Positions 8,287 through 15,051 of a DNA stretch of 64,000 nucleotides are shown piece after piece. Source of the DNA: an uncultured Devosia sp. (lineage in GTDB: Bacteria > Pseudomonadota > Alphaproteobacteria > Rhizobiales > Devosiaceae); the NCBI RefSeq assembly GCF_963517015.1, contig NZ_CAUQDV010000001.1, forward strand, positions 2,672,001-2,736,000. Direction: 5' to 3'. The notes beneath the pieces are model-generated. The model searched no databases. It was given only the letters and a program-made list of their open reading frames with translations, and was not told the origin of the DNA. The stretch's first letter is position 1. Every line of letters starts with the position of its first letter. The translations under genes and the position numbers were made by a program.

Positions 8287-9330
8287 GTGATTTCGCTCGA
8301 TACTGTCAGCAAGAGCTTTTCCGGCAGCACTGCCGTGGACAAGGTCAGCTTTTCGGTGCCGCAAGGTGCCTTTCTCGTGTTGCTCGGTCCGTCGGGCTGC
8401 GGCAAGAGCACCATGCTGCGCATGCTGGCCGGGCTCGACCAGCCGACTTCGGGACAGATCCGCTTTGGCGACAGGCTGGTTGCCGATGGCACCAGCGCCA
8501 GCTTCCTGCCGCCGTCGGAGCGCGGTGCGGGTCTGGTGTTCCAGTCCTATGCCCTGTGGCCGCATATGACGGTGGCCGGCAATATTGACTGGCCGCTCAA
8601 GATCGCCAGACGAACGGCAGAGGAACGTCGTGCCTCCATTGCGTCAGCCATGGAGATGCTGGGCATTGCGGCGCTGGCCAACCGCTATCCGGGAGAGATT
8701 TCTGGTGGCCAGCAGCAGCGCGTGGCTCTCGCCCGGATGATCGCCCCTCGCCCACCCATCATGCTGTTCGACGAGCCGCTGTCCAATCTCGACGCCACGC
8801 TGCGTGTCGAGATGCGGTTCGAACTGCTCAAGCTGCACCGCGCCACGGGTGCCACTTCGGTCTATGTGACGCATGACCAGGTCGAAGCCATGACCATGGC
8901 CAGCCATGTCGCCGTGCTCAACCACGGCCGGATCGAGCAATTCGACACGCCGGAAAACCTCTTGGCCAATCCGGCCTCGGCCTTTGTGGCGGGCTTTGTC
9001 GGTACGCCGCCGGCCAATCTCCTCCCGGTGGAAGGGGGCAAATGGTTTGGAATAATGGATGACCCCAGTCTCAAGGGACACTCCGGCCGCGCCATGGTGC
9101 GGGCCGAGGAATTTGCCATCCACGGCGAACCGGGACCGCGCCGCATCACGACCACGCTGGCCGAGGTCGTGCCGATGGCTGGCCGGCGGCTGGTGACCGG
9201 CGTGACCGAAAGCGGTCAACGCCTCACCGCCATTGCCGATGGGCATGGTCCATTGCCCGAACGACTCCATTTCCAATTGCCGGCCAGCCCCTCGGCCATG
9301 TTTGACGCCAATGGAGGGCGCGTATCGTGA
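8287..9330 (+). CDS. ABC transporter ATP-binding protein (FbpC/AfuC type)
   Basis: The 347-residue protein has Walker A GPSGCGKST near residue 38, the Q loop (VFQSYALWPHM), the signature SGGQQQRVALARM, Walker B IMLFDEPLSNLDA and the switch His (YVTHDQ). A C-terminal TOBE-like extension follows from about 240. It powers the adjacent double permease. The start is GTG 8287, the first start codon in frame after the upstream gene. It overlaps the next gene by 4 bases (GTGA), indicating translational coupling. Confidence 0.9.
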   Translation: MISLDTVSKSFSGSTAVDKVSFSVPQGAFLVLLGPSGCGKSTMLRMLAGLDQPTSGQIRFGDRLVADGTSASFLPPSERGAGLVFQSYALWPHMTVAGNIDWPLKIARRTAEERRASIASAMEMLGIAALANRYPGEISGGQQQRVALARMIAPRPPIMLFDEPLSNLDATLRVEMRFELLKLHRATGATSVYVTHDQVEAMTMASHVAVLNHGRIEQFDTPENLLANPASAFVAGFVGTPPANLLPVEGGKWFGIMDDPSLKGHSGRAMVRAEEFAIHGEPGPRRITTTLAEVVPMAGRRLVTGVTESGQRLTAIADGHGPLPERLHFQLPASPSAMFDANGGRVS

Positions 9331-9926
9331 AGCGTCTTCTTCTCGTCCGGCATGGTGAGAGCGAATGGAATGCGGCGCGCCGGCTGCAGGGACAGGCCGA
9401 TATCGCTCTCTCGGCCAAGGGGCAGGATCAGGCCCGCATGCTGGCGCCGCTGCTCGCCTCCTGGCGGCCCGATCTGGTGCTGACCTCGGACCTGGCACGG
9501 GCTGTGCAGACGGCCAGCCTTCTGGGCTATCCCGACGCCGAGCACGAACCGGGCTTGCGCGAGCATAGCGTCGGCGTCTGGACAGGACAGCCGATCGCCG
9601 AGATCAAGGCTCGGGAAGAGGCCAATTACCTCGCCTGGCGCGCCGGCACCTATGCGCCGCCCGAGGGTGAGCTGTGGTGCGACATGCGCGCCCGGATCGG
9701 GGCGGCCATGCTGCGGGCCCTGCAGCGGGTCGAGCAGACCGGCCTGCTGGTCTGCCATGGCGGGGTGATCCGCGCCGCGCTCGACCATGCCTTGGGGCTG
9801 GAGCCGGCGCGGATCATTCCTGTCGGCCCGGCAAGCCTCACCATTCTCGCCTTTCCCGATGGCGTGGCGCGGCTCGAGGCCTTCAACGTGACCGGCGCGG
9901 CACCCGTCGTGGACGCGCCCGACTAG
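9327..9926 (+). CDS. Histidine phosphatase family protein (phosphoglycerate mutase-like)
   Basis: The 199-residue protein opens with the catalytic motif LLLVRHGESEWN (RHG at about 8-10). It has the second conserved His in LLVCHGGVIRAAL and the Glu-bearing segment LREHSVGVWTGQ. Family members remove phosphate from sugar phosphates, nucleotides or cofactors through a phospho-histidine intermediate. The start GTG 9327 overlaps the ATPase stop, so the phosphatase is built into the transporter operon. That suggests it dephosphorylates the imported compound. There is no signal peptide, so it is cytoplasmic. Confidence 0.85.
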   Translation: MKRLLLVRHGESEWNAARRLQGQADIALSAKGQDQARMLAPLLASWRPDLVLTSDLARAVQTASLLGYPDAEHEPGLREHSVGVWTGQPIAEIKAREEANYLAWRAGTYAPPEGELWCDMRARIGAAMLRALQRVEQTGLLVCHGGVIRAALDHALGLEPARIIPVGPASLTILAFPDGVARLEAFNVTGAAPVVDAPD

Positions 9927-9927
9927 A

Positions 9928-9954
9928 GGCATCCGCGTCAGGGACGCGGATGCC
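9928..9954. terminator. Hairpin between convergent genes, likely two-way terminator
   Basis: GGCATCCGCGTC (9928-9939) pairs perfectly over 12 bases with GACGCGGATGCC (9943-9954) around an AGG loop. It lies between the stops of the phosphatase gene (plus strand) and the Asp-rich gene (minus strand). There is no clear T tract, so termination is inferred from stem strength and position. Confidence 0.6.
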
Positions 9955-9962
9955 GGTGACGA

Positions 9963-10262
9963 TCAATCGTCGTCGTCGTCATCCCAGCGATCGTCGTCGT
10001 CATCGTCGTCCCAACGATCGTCATCATCGTCGTCATCGTCCCAACGATCATCATCGTCCCAGTCGCCGCCCTGCCAGGTTGGACCGGCATTGCGCCACCA
10101 TAAGGGGCGGAAGTCGTCGTCATCGTCGGCGACCAGCACAATGCCGGCGTCTTCGAAAACTGGCCTGGTGTCGAGTTTCTCGACACTGGCGGCGAGGCTG
10201 AGGCTGGTCGTTCCCAGCAGCAAGGCAAGGGTGAGGCCCAGGGCCTTGATTGGCATTTTCAT
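9963..10262 (-). CDS. Secreted Asp-rich repeat protein, unknown function
   Basis: The 99-residue protein has a signal peptide (about 1-24, SLSLA). The second half of the mature part is almost entirely a W-D(n)-R repeat: runs of four to eight Asp separated by RW, ending in six Asp. The repeat is visible in DNA as imperfect GAC/GAT arrays at 9963-10065. The calculated charge would be extremely negative, which fits cation (Ca, metal) or polycation binding, but no family is recognised. GAGGAA precedes ATG 10262. The gene starts 25 bases after the Ser/Asn-repeat gene stop, so both probably belong to one transcript driven by the ECF-type promoter at 10742-10766. Confidence 0.75.
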   Translation of the reverse strand: MKMPIKALGLTLALLLGTTSLSLAASVEKLDTRPVFEDAGIVLVADDDDDFRPLWWRNAGPTWQGGDWDDDDRWDDDDDDDDRWDDDDDDDRWDDDDDD

Positions 10263-10287
10263 GGTTCAGTTCCTCGTTTCAATCAGA

Positions 10288-10692
10288 TCAATCGTCATCG
10301 TCGGAAGAATTGGACGACGAGTTCGAGGAGGAATTCGACGAGGAATTGCTCGACGAGTTTGACGAGGAGTTGCTCGACGAATTCGAGGAGCTGTTGGAGC
10401 TCGAGTTGGAAGAGGAGTTCGAGCTGGAGTTGGACGACGAGTTCGAGTTCGAATTGCTGTTCGAGTTGGAATTGGAATTCGAGTTTGAATTGCTCGAGCT
10501 TCCGCCATGGCTCCAGCTGCCGTTGCGATAGTCATAGATTAGGCCTGAACGGCGCGAGTCGGCCACCATTTCATTGGCGGAAGACACGGCAAGGGACGGC
10601 ACCGGGCTTTCGACATGATAGGCCTGGGCCGGAGCATTGGCGGCCATGAGGCCAGCGACGGCGAGCGTGGTGATCGTGATGGACTTGCCCAT
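10288..10692 (-). CDS. Secreted Ser/Asn-repeat protein with Asp tail, unknown function
   Basis: The 134-residue protein begins with a signal peptide (MGKSITITTLAVAG...APAQA, about 1-24). A short unique region (25-65) follows. From about residue 66 to 130 there is a two-phase low-complexity tract, first (SN)n and then (SSSN)n, ending in four Asp. I chose ATG 10692 because AGGAGAT precedes it. A longer frame to 10809 would run through the promoter at 10742-10766. No family is recognised. Ser/Asn linkers of this kind are often flexible, surface-exposed or glycosylated (inference). It is the first gene of an operon with the Asp-repeat gene. Confidence 0.7.
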   Translation of the reverse strand: MGKSITITTLAVAGLMAANAPAQAYHVESPVPSLAVSSANEMVADSRRSGLIYDYRNGSWSHGGSSSNSNSNSNSNSNSNSNSNSSSNSSSNSSSNSSSNSSSNSSSNSSSNSSSNSSSNSSSNSSSNSSDDDD

Positions 10693-10741
10693 CGGATATC
10701 TCCTTTTTCGGCTTGGGAGCTCAACTGGCTCCGGGCAGAAA

Positions 10742-10766
10742 GACGGATGGGCAGCCGATCTATTCC
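10742..10766 (-). promoter_or_regulatory. ECF-type promoter P1 for the Ser/Asn-repeat and Asp-repeat operon
   Basis: Reading the minus strand, GGAATA is followed after 15 bases by CGTC (plus-strand ATTCC at 10762-10766 and GACG at 10742-10745). The same motif with the same spacing occurs three more times in this locus. The expected transcript start is near 10735, leaving a leader of about 45 bases before ATG 10692. Confidence 0.75.
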
Positions 10767-10789
10767 GAAGTTTTTGTTTTTCCTGCGCG

Positions 10790-10814
10790 GGAATAGTTTG
10801 CAGCGTCAAACGTC
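10790..10814 (+). promoter_or_regulatory. ECF-type promoter P2 for the unknown gene at 10848
   Basis: GGAATA begins at 10790 and CGTC lies at 10811-10814, a 15-base gap identical to the other three promoters of the cluster. P1 and P2 are back to back, 23 bases apart. The leader before ATG 10848 would be about 27 bases and includes the GAGGAG ribosome site. Confidence 0.75.
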
Positions 10815-10847
10815 TTGCCCCTCGACAGTTGAAATCGAGGAGCCACC

Positions 10848-11552
10848 ATGTTTGCCAAACCGAGACCGATGATCCGCTTTCTCTGCGCTCCCGAAGACGA
10901 AGGGGTGATTGCGCCGCCCGTGGCCGCCAAGGCGCATCTGCCGGACTGGTTTCGCAAACTGCCGGCGGTCGATCCGGACAAGCGGGCGCATAATGATACG
11001 GGCCTGACGGTCAAGCGCTGCATGCCGTTTCTCGATGCGATGATGACGGGCTATGTCATCCCGCTGGCGGCCACGGTGCGGCTGGACATCAAGGATGGCG
11101 GCCAGTCGGTGACGGCCGGTTGGGATTTCGACAAGGTGATGGTCAGCAATCACGGCAGCCATCAGGTGGCGGGCCATCCCAATGCGGCTTCCCCACCCTG
11201 CAAGTTCCACAATTACTGGTCGATCCGCACGCCCAAGGGATGGAGCTGCCTGTTCGTTCCGCTGCTGAACCGCGCCAATCCCATCTTTGAACCGGTGGCG
11301 GGGATCGTCGACACCGACACTTACACCGCGCCGATCCACTTTCCCTTCTTTGCCAATGGGCCCGATGGGCTGCATGAGCTGGAGAAGGGCACGCCACTGG
11401 TGCAGGTGATCCCCTTCGAACGGACGGGGGCCGCGCTGGAAATGGAAATCGGCAGCGAGACCCCGCTGGAAGGCGAGGAGCGCCGCAAGGTGTTTCGCAA
11501 TACGCTGGCCAGCCCGGGCTGGTATCGCAAGGTGGCCCGCGCGGCGCGGTAG
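10848..11552 (+). CDS. Conserved-looking cytoplasmic protein of unknown function in the ECF locus
   Basis: The 234-residue protein has no signal peptide or membrane segment. Visible features are an N-terminal IRFLCAPEDEGVIAPPV, a PDWFRKLP segment, VKRCMPFLDAMMTGY, a Trp/His-rich centre (NYWSIRTPKGWSCLF) and VQVIPFERT near the C-terminus. I do not recognise the family with certainty; the compact style recalls uncharacterised DUFs also found in phages. GAGGAG lies just before ATG 10848. Promoter P2 places it under the same ECF sigma factor as the protease and repeat proteins, so it may be a cytoplasmic partner of that system. Confidence 0.65.
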   Translation: MFAKPRPMIRFLCAPEDEGVIAPPVAAKAHLPDWFRKLPAVDPDKRAHNDTGLTVKRCMPFLDAMMTGYVIPLAATVRLDIKDGGQSVTAGWDFDKVMVSNHGSHQVAGHPNAASPPCKFHNYWSIRTPKGWSCLFVPLLNRANPIFEPVAGIVDTDTYTAPIHFPFFANGPDGLHELEKGTPLVQVIPFERTGAALEMEIGSETPLEGEERRKVFRNTLASPGWYRKVARAAR

Positions 11553-11555
11553 AGC

Positions 11556-12881
11556 TCAGCAGGGCGAGGGAATTTGTACCAGACCCCAGCCGAAGACCGG
11601 ATCGCGGCCAACCTCGCCCAGGTCGCGGCTGGTCTGGACCAGTGCCTCGACGGCCTGTGCAGCGGGCACGCCCCCGGCCATGGCGGCGGCGACCGCCGTG
11701 GTGACGAAGGGCACGGCAAAGCTGGTGCCGGTCTGCGGGCGCACGCCGGAAATGGAGGCAGCCGTGGCAATCTCGACGCCGGGTGCGGCGAGCACCACGT
11801 GCTCTCCCTGTACGGCGCGGCGATAGATATTGGCGCGTGCATCGACCGCTGTCACAGCCACGACGTCAGGATAAGCGGCCGGATAGAGCGGGGCGGCGCG
11901 CGGACCGGCATTGCCCACTGCGGCGACGACTGGAATGCCCGCCTGCTGCAGACGTGTTACCGCCTCGGCAAGCAGTGGATTGTCCGGTCCGGCGAGGCTG
12001 AGGCTGGCGACATCGACCTGGGCTTCGGCGAGGCGGTCAATGGCCGAGACCAGAGAAAAGACGTCGCTGCGCTCGTCGGCGCCAACGCGGCCGAAGGGAT
12101 CGACCACGAGCAGTTCTGCTGCAGGCGCAAGGCCCGGGACCCGGTCATCGGCGGCCCCGACGAACATGGCGACGACGGCGGTACCATGCTTGCGCTCGGA
12201 GGGTTCGGCGCCCTGGGTGCCGATGGATTCCACGCTGAGCCGCGCGCCGCCCAGCATGGCGTGATCTTCATTCACACCCGTATCGATCACACCGATATAG
12301 GGCTCGAACCGACAGTGCGGATCGGCGGTCACCGGCGGCCAGCTCACCGCGTCCCAGTGAGCGCAAAGAGCACCCTCGCAATCCATCGGCACAGCCTGGC
12401 TGCGATAGTAACTGTTGGGCGCCGACAGCGCCGTGGGCTGGGTCTCGCGCAACAAGGCCAGGGCCTCGTCGACATCGAGATTATCCGGTAGCTCAAGCAG
12501 CAGCCGATCGTCACTTTCGGACAAGACGGAGAAGCCTTGCGCCATCAGGCTTGCGCGTCCGTCAGCGCTCAGGCGTTGCACGACGATCTGGTCATCGGCC
12601 TGCTCGGGCAGCGGGACGGCAATCGGCGCGGGAGCCGGGGCGCGCTGGCGGAAGATGTAACCACCGGTCCATGGCTCGTCGTCGCCGCTATCGTTGTCAT
12701 CGTCATCGTCATCCCAGCTGCTGCCGCCATCATCATCATCGTCGTCGTCACCATCGTCGTCATCGTCTTCCTGCGCGGCGACGGGCGTGGCGAAAAAGGG
12801 AGCAAGGACCAGCGGCGGCAAAGCGACGAGACCCAGGGCGACAAGCGCGGCGCGCAGGGAAATGGATGACAGAGGGAGCAA
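11556..12881 (-). CDS. Secreted subtilisin-like serine protease (S8) with Asp-rich N-terminal segment
   Basis: The 441-residue protein has a signal peptide (about 1-36), an Asp-rich segment at about 38-70 with runs of up to seven Asp and a SSW motif, and a propeptide-like domain at about 95-158. The S8 domain follows: catalytic Asp200 in GVIDTG, His232 in KHGTAV, oxyanion Asn324 in AVGNAG and Ser387 in TGTSFAVP. All four key residues are present. The start is TTG 12881, because GGAGG lies six bases upstream. The longer frame from TTG 12932 would begin inside promoter P4. It is divergent from the sigma factor. Likely it is exported and matures by cleavage of the prodomain. Confidence 0.85.
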   Translation of the reverse strand: MLPLSSISLRAALVALGLVALPPLVLAPFFATPVAAQEDDDDDGDDDDDDDGGSSWDDDDDDNDSGDDEPWTGGYIFRQRAPAPAPIAVPLPEQADDQIVVQRLSADGRASLMAQGFSVLSESDDRLLLELPDNLDVDEALALLRETQPTALSAPNSYYRSQAVPMDCEGALCAHWDAVSWPPVTADPHCRFEPYIGVIDTGVNEDHAMLGGARLSVESIGTQGAEPSERKHGTAVVAMFVGAADDRVPGLAPAAELLVVDPFGRVGADERSDVFSLVSAIDRLAEAQVDVASLSLAGPDNPLLAEAVTRLQQAGIPVVAAVGNAGPRAAPLYPAAYPDVVAVTAVDARANIYRRAVQGEHVVLAAPGVEIATAASISGVRPQTGTSFAVPFVTTAVAAAMAGGVPAAQAVEALVQTSRDLGEVGRDPVFGWGLVQIPSPC

Positions 12882-12915
12882 GCGGACCTCCAATGGAGTC
12901 GGGTTTGCAGTGATA

Positions 12916-12940
12916 GACGCCTGATGGATCAAGATATTCC
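12916..12940 (-). promoter_or_regulatory. ECF-type promoter P4 for the subtilase gene
   Basis: On the minus strand GGAATA is followed after 15 bases by CGTC (plus-strand ATTCC at 12936-12940, GACG at 12916-12919). The predicted start near 12909 gives a leader of about 28 bases to TTG 12881. Confidence 0.75.
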
Positions 12941-12969
12941 ATGGTTGTCCAAAAAATGCGACAGCTCCG

Positions 12970-12994
12970 GGAATAGAAACCGGTCTGGCCCGTC
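12970..12994 (+). promoter_or_regulatory. ECF-type promoter P3 for the sigma/anti-sigma operon (autoregulation)
   Basis: GGAATA at 12970-12975 and CGTC at 12991-12994 match the other three promoters. Only nine bases separate CGTC from the ATG at 13004, so a transcript from this promoter would have almost no leader. The presence of the motif in front of the sigma gene indicates positive autoregulation. Confidence 0.75.
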
Positions 12995-13003
12995 ATTACC
13001 TGC

Positions 13004-13504
13004 ATGAGCACCATTGGATCGAGCCTTGTTCCCCTCTTGCCGCGATTGCGGCGCTATGCGCTGGCACTGTGTCGGGTGGCCGACACGGCCGACGAGCTGG
13101 TGCAGATGGCCTGCGAAAAGGCGCTGGCCAGCCCGCGGCAGACGCTGGACGTCTCCTTCGAGGCGTGGATGTTCCGCATCCTGCGCAATGGCTGGATTGA
13201 CCGGTTGCGCCGGCAGAAGACGCGGGGCGAGGAAATCGACATTGTCGAGCACAGCGATCTCGGCGCCTTCGACGGCGCCCGCATTCCGGAGAGCCGGCTG
13301 ATCCTGGGCAAGACGCTCGAGGCAATCGGCCGTTTGCCGGATGAACAACGCGAATTGCTGCTGCTGGTCTGCGTCGAGGAGCTCAGCTATCGCGATGCGG
13401 CGGAAGTGCTCGACCTGCCCATCGGCACGGTGATGAGCCGGTTGGCCCGGGCCCGTCGCAAGCTGGCCGAGGATGTCGGCCTGGAAGCGGGGCAATTGCT
13501 ATGA
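13004..13504 (+). CDS. ECF-family RNA polymerase sigma factor
   Basis: The 166-residue protein has only sigma region 2 (about 10-75, with FEAWMFRILRNGWIDRLRRQKTR) and region 4 (about 110-160, with SYRDAAEVLDLPIGTVMSRLARARRKL), the hallmark of ECF sigma factors. It would direct RNA polymerase to the GGAATA-N15-CGTC promoters found around it. It overlaps the anti-sigma gene by 4 bases (ATGA). No ribosome site is obvious upstream, which agrees with near-leaderless translation from P3. Confidence 0.9.
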   Translation: MSTIGSSLVPLLPRLRRYALALCRVADTADELVQMACEKALASPRQTLDVSFEAWMFRILRNGWIDRLRRQKTRGEEIDIVEHSDLGAFDGARIPESRLILGKTLEAIGRLPDEQRELLLLVCVEELSYRDAAEVLDLPIGTVMSRLARARRKLAEDVGLEAGQLL

Positions 13505-14202
13505 AGGACAAGGCCATGACGGACCATTCCGACGAGACGCTGATGGCTTTTGCCGACGGCATGCTGGACGAGCCGCTGTTTTCGGCTGTGGCGGAAGCCG
13601 TGGAGCATGATGAGGCACTTGCCGCGCGGCTGGAACAACTGGTCGACGGCGCGCGCCTTGCCCGTGAAGGTTTCGCGCCCTTGCTGGAGCCCGTATCGCC
13701 CGCGCTGGAAGCCTCGGTGCGCGCGATGATCGCCCGTAAGGCGCGCAGGCCTCTCCGGACCTGGCAGATCAATCTTGCATGGTTGTTGCCCGCTGCAGGC
13801 GTTGCGGCGGCCGTCATGTCGGTGGTTGTCGCCCTGCCCCTGCTGCAGCCTTCGGCACAGCCCTCCTGGGGCGGGATCGAACAGAGCCAATTGCAGGCCG
13901 CGCTCGATACCTTACCTTCGGGCGCTGATCACGTGTTGAAGGACGGCGGTACCTTGCATGCCGTGGCAAGCTTCACGGACAGCACCGGTACATTGTGCCG
14001 CGAATTCGAAGTGCCGGGATATGTCATGGTTGCCTGCCGCGCCGGGACGGATTGGCAGGTTACCATGGCCGTCGCCAATGGCACGGCGGAAGGCTATCAG
14101 ACCGCTTCGGGCCTGGCCGTGCTCGACGCCTATCTTAATGAAATCGGGGCCAGCGCGCCGCTGCTGGAGTTGGAAGAACGCGCTGCGCTGAACCTGGATT
14201 AA
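13501..14202 (+). CDS. Transmembrane anti-sigma factor
   Basis: The 233-residue protein has an N-terminal cytosolic part rich in charged residues (DETLMAFADGMLDE at about 10-23, typical of anti-sigma domains without a zinc motif). One membrane helix lies at about 92-114 (LAWLLPAAGVAAAVMSVVV), and a periplasmic domain of about 115 residues follows. It should hold the upstream sigma factor at the membrane until a periplasmic signal arrives. The start ATG 13501 overlaps the sigma stop; ATG 13516 is an alternative. The periplasmic part contains two Cys residues (LCREFE, VACRAG) that could form a disulfide. Confidence 0.8.
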   Translation: MKDKAMTDHSDETLMAFADGMLDEPLFSAVAEAVEHDEALAARLEQLVDGARLAREGFAPLLEPVSPALEASVRAMIARKARRPLRTWQINLAWLLPAAGVAAAVMSVVVALPLLQPSAQPSWGGIEQSQLQAALDTLPSGADHVLKDGGTLHAVASFTDSTGTLCREFEVPGYVMVACRAGTDWQVTMAVANGTAEGYQTASGLAVLDAYLNEIGASAPLLELEERAALNLD

Positions 14203-14392
14203 GGCGTCGCCTTGTCACTTTGCCTGAACACGATCAGGCGAAACGCGCCCAACAGCAAAGACGACACGGGCGTATTCATTTCCCGGCGCTGACGATTTAT
14301 TGTCCCTATATTGACCTTGTGTTGAACGATTTTGGTTGCACGCGATTGCAAAGCTTATTGCGTCAAGACCTGACCAACGGCAGGCTGTTTGC

Positions 14393-14848
14393 ATGAGCAA
14401 GTCGGCGAAACGATTCGATGGGGAGTCCTGCGAGCAGGTTGCTGCATTGCCTTGGCGCGTGGACAAGGATGGTAAGTTACGCATCCTGTTGGTGACGTCC
14501 CGGACCAATGGCAAATGGATGCTGCCCAAAGGCTGGTTGATGGAGGGCCTTGCAGCGCATGAAGCGGCCGAGATCGAAGCGCGCGAGGAAGCTGGCGTCG
14601 CGGGAACGGTTTCATCTTCTCCCATCGGCTCCTTCCATTTTCTGAAGCTCTTTGATGACGGTGCGTCATTGCCGGCTCAGGCGACCGTCTTTCCGCTCAG
14701 GGTGACATCTGAGCTCAAGACCTGGGACGAGAAGAAAGAGCGAGACCGTCGCTGGATGCGGCCTAAAGAGGCATCGAGACTGGCCTTCGAACCGGACCTG
14801 AAGCGGTTCTTGCTGGATCTGCGAGACGAAGCGCTCCCGCTGTTTTAG
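14393..14848 (+). CDS. NUDIX hydrolase with altered Nudix box
   Basis: The 151-residue protein resembles small DIPP-like NUDIX hydrolases (LPWRVDKDGKLRILLVTSR near the N-terminus and GKWMLPKG before the box). The box keeps the metal-binding glutamates of REUXEEXGU (EAREEAGV) and the first Gly. The usual Glu at box position 7 is Leu and the Arg at position 15 is Ile. The likely substrate is a nucleoside diphosphate linked to another moiety or an inositol polyphosphate; it cannot be narrowed further. ATG 14393 gives the usual family N-terminus; the frame extends to 14336 with no better start. Confidence 0.75.
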   Translation: MSKSAKRFDGESCEQVAALPWRVDKDGKLRILLVTSRTNGKWMLPKGWLMEGLAAHEAAEIEAREEAGVAGTVSSSPIGSFHFLKLFDDGASLPAQATVFPLRVTSELKTWDEKKERDRRWMRPKEASRLAFEPDLKRFLLDLRDEALPLF

Positions 14849-14958
14849 GCCCAAACGCTTTCCCACCTGCGCCGTGGCCGCATAGGCTGGTTTCAACGAT
14901 GTGTCGCGCACGCGCTCGGTGCCCGTCAGGAACTGCGGCAATCAGTGCGTTGACAGAT

Positions 14959-14976
14959 TTGAGGTACGCACCTTAA
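14959..14976. promoter_or_regulatory. 18-bp dyad, operator candidate upstream of the MGH1-type hydrolase
   Basis: TTGAGGTACGCACCTTAA is an imperfect inverted repeat. It shares TTGAGGTACG with a second dyad at 16752-16769 in front of the binding-protein gene. A TTGACA box lies at 14950-14955, with a weak -10 (TTAAAG) 17 bases on, so the dyad sits between and over the promoter boxes as a repressor site would. Confidence 0.6.
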
Positions 14977-15051
14977 AGCATCTACCATACAAGCAAGCAC
15001 ATATCGGATTCCGAAGCGTGTATGCCGCGAATGCGATGTCGCAGGGGGAAG

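Noticed and set aside
9963..10070. DNA tandem repeat of GTC/ATC units as a CRISPR-like or regulatory array
   Set aside because: There are no spacers; the repetition follows from Asp codons of the repeat protein and continues in its reading frame.
10250..10531. Plus-strand frame coding a Glu/Leu/Phe-rich repeat protein
   Set aside because: It is the antisense reading of the Ser/Asn repeat gene. The minus-strand gene has a signal peptide, ribosome site and promoter; the plus-strand frame has none.
12882..12932. N-terminal extension of the subtilase to TTG 12932
   Set aside because: That codon lies between the two boxes of promoter P4 and would not be on the transcript. TTG 12881 has a GGAGG site and gives a clean signal peptide.
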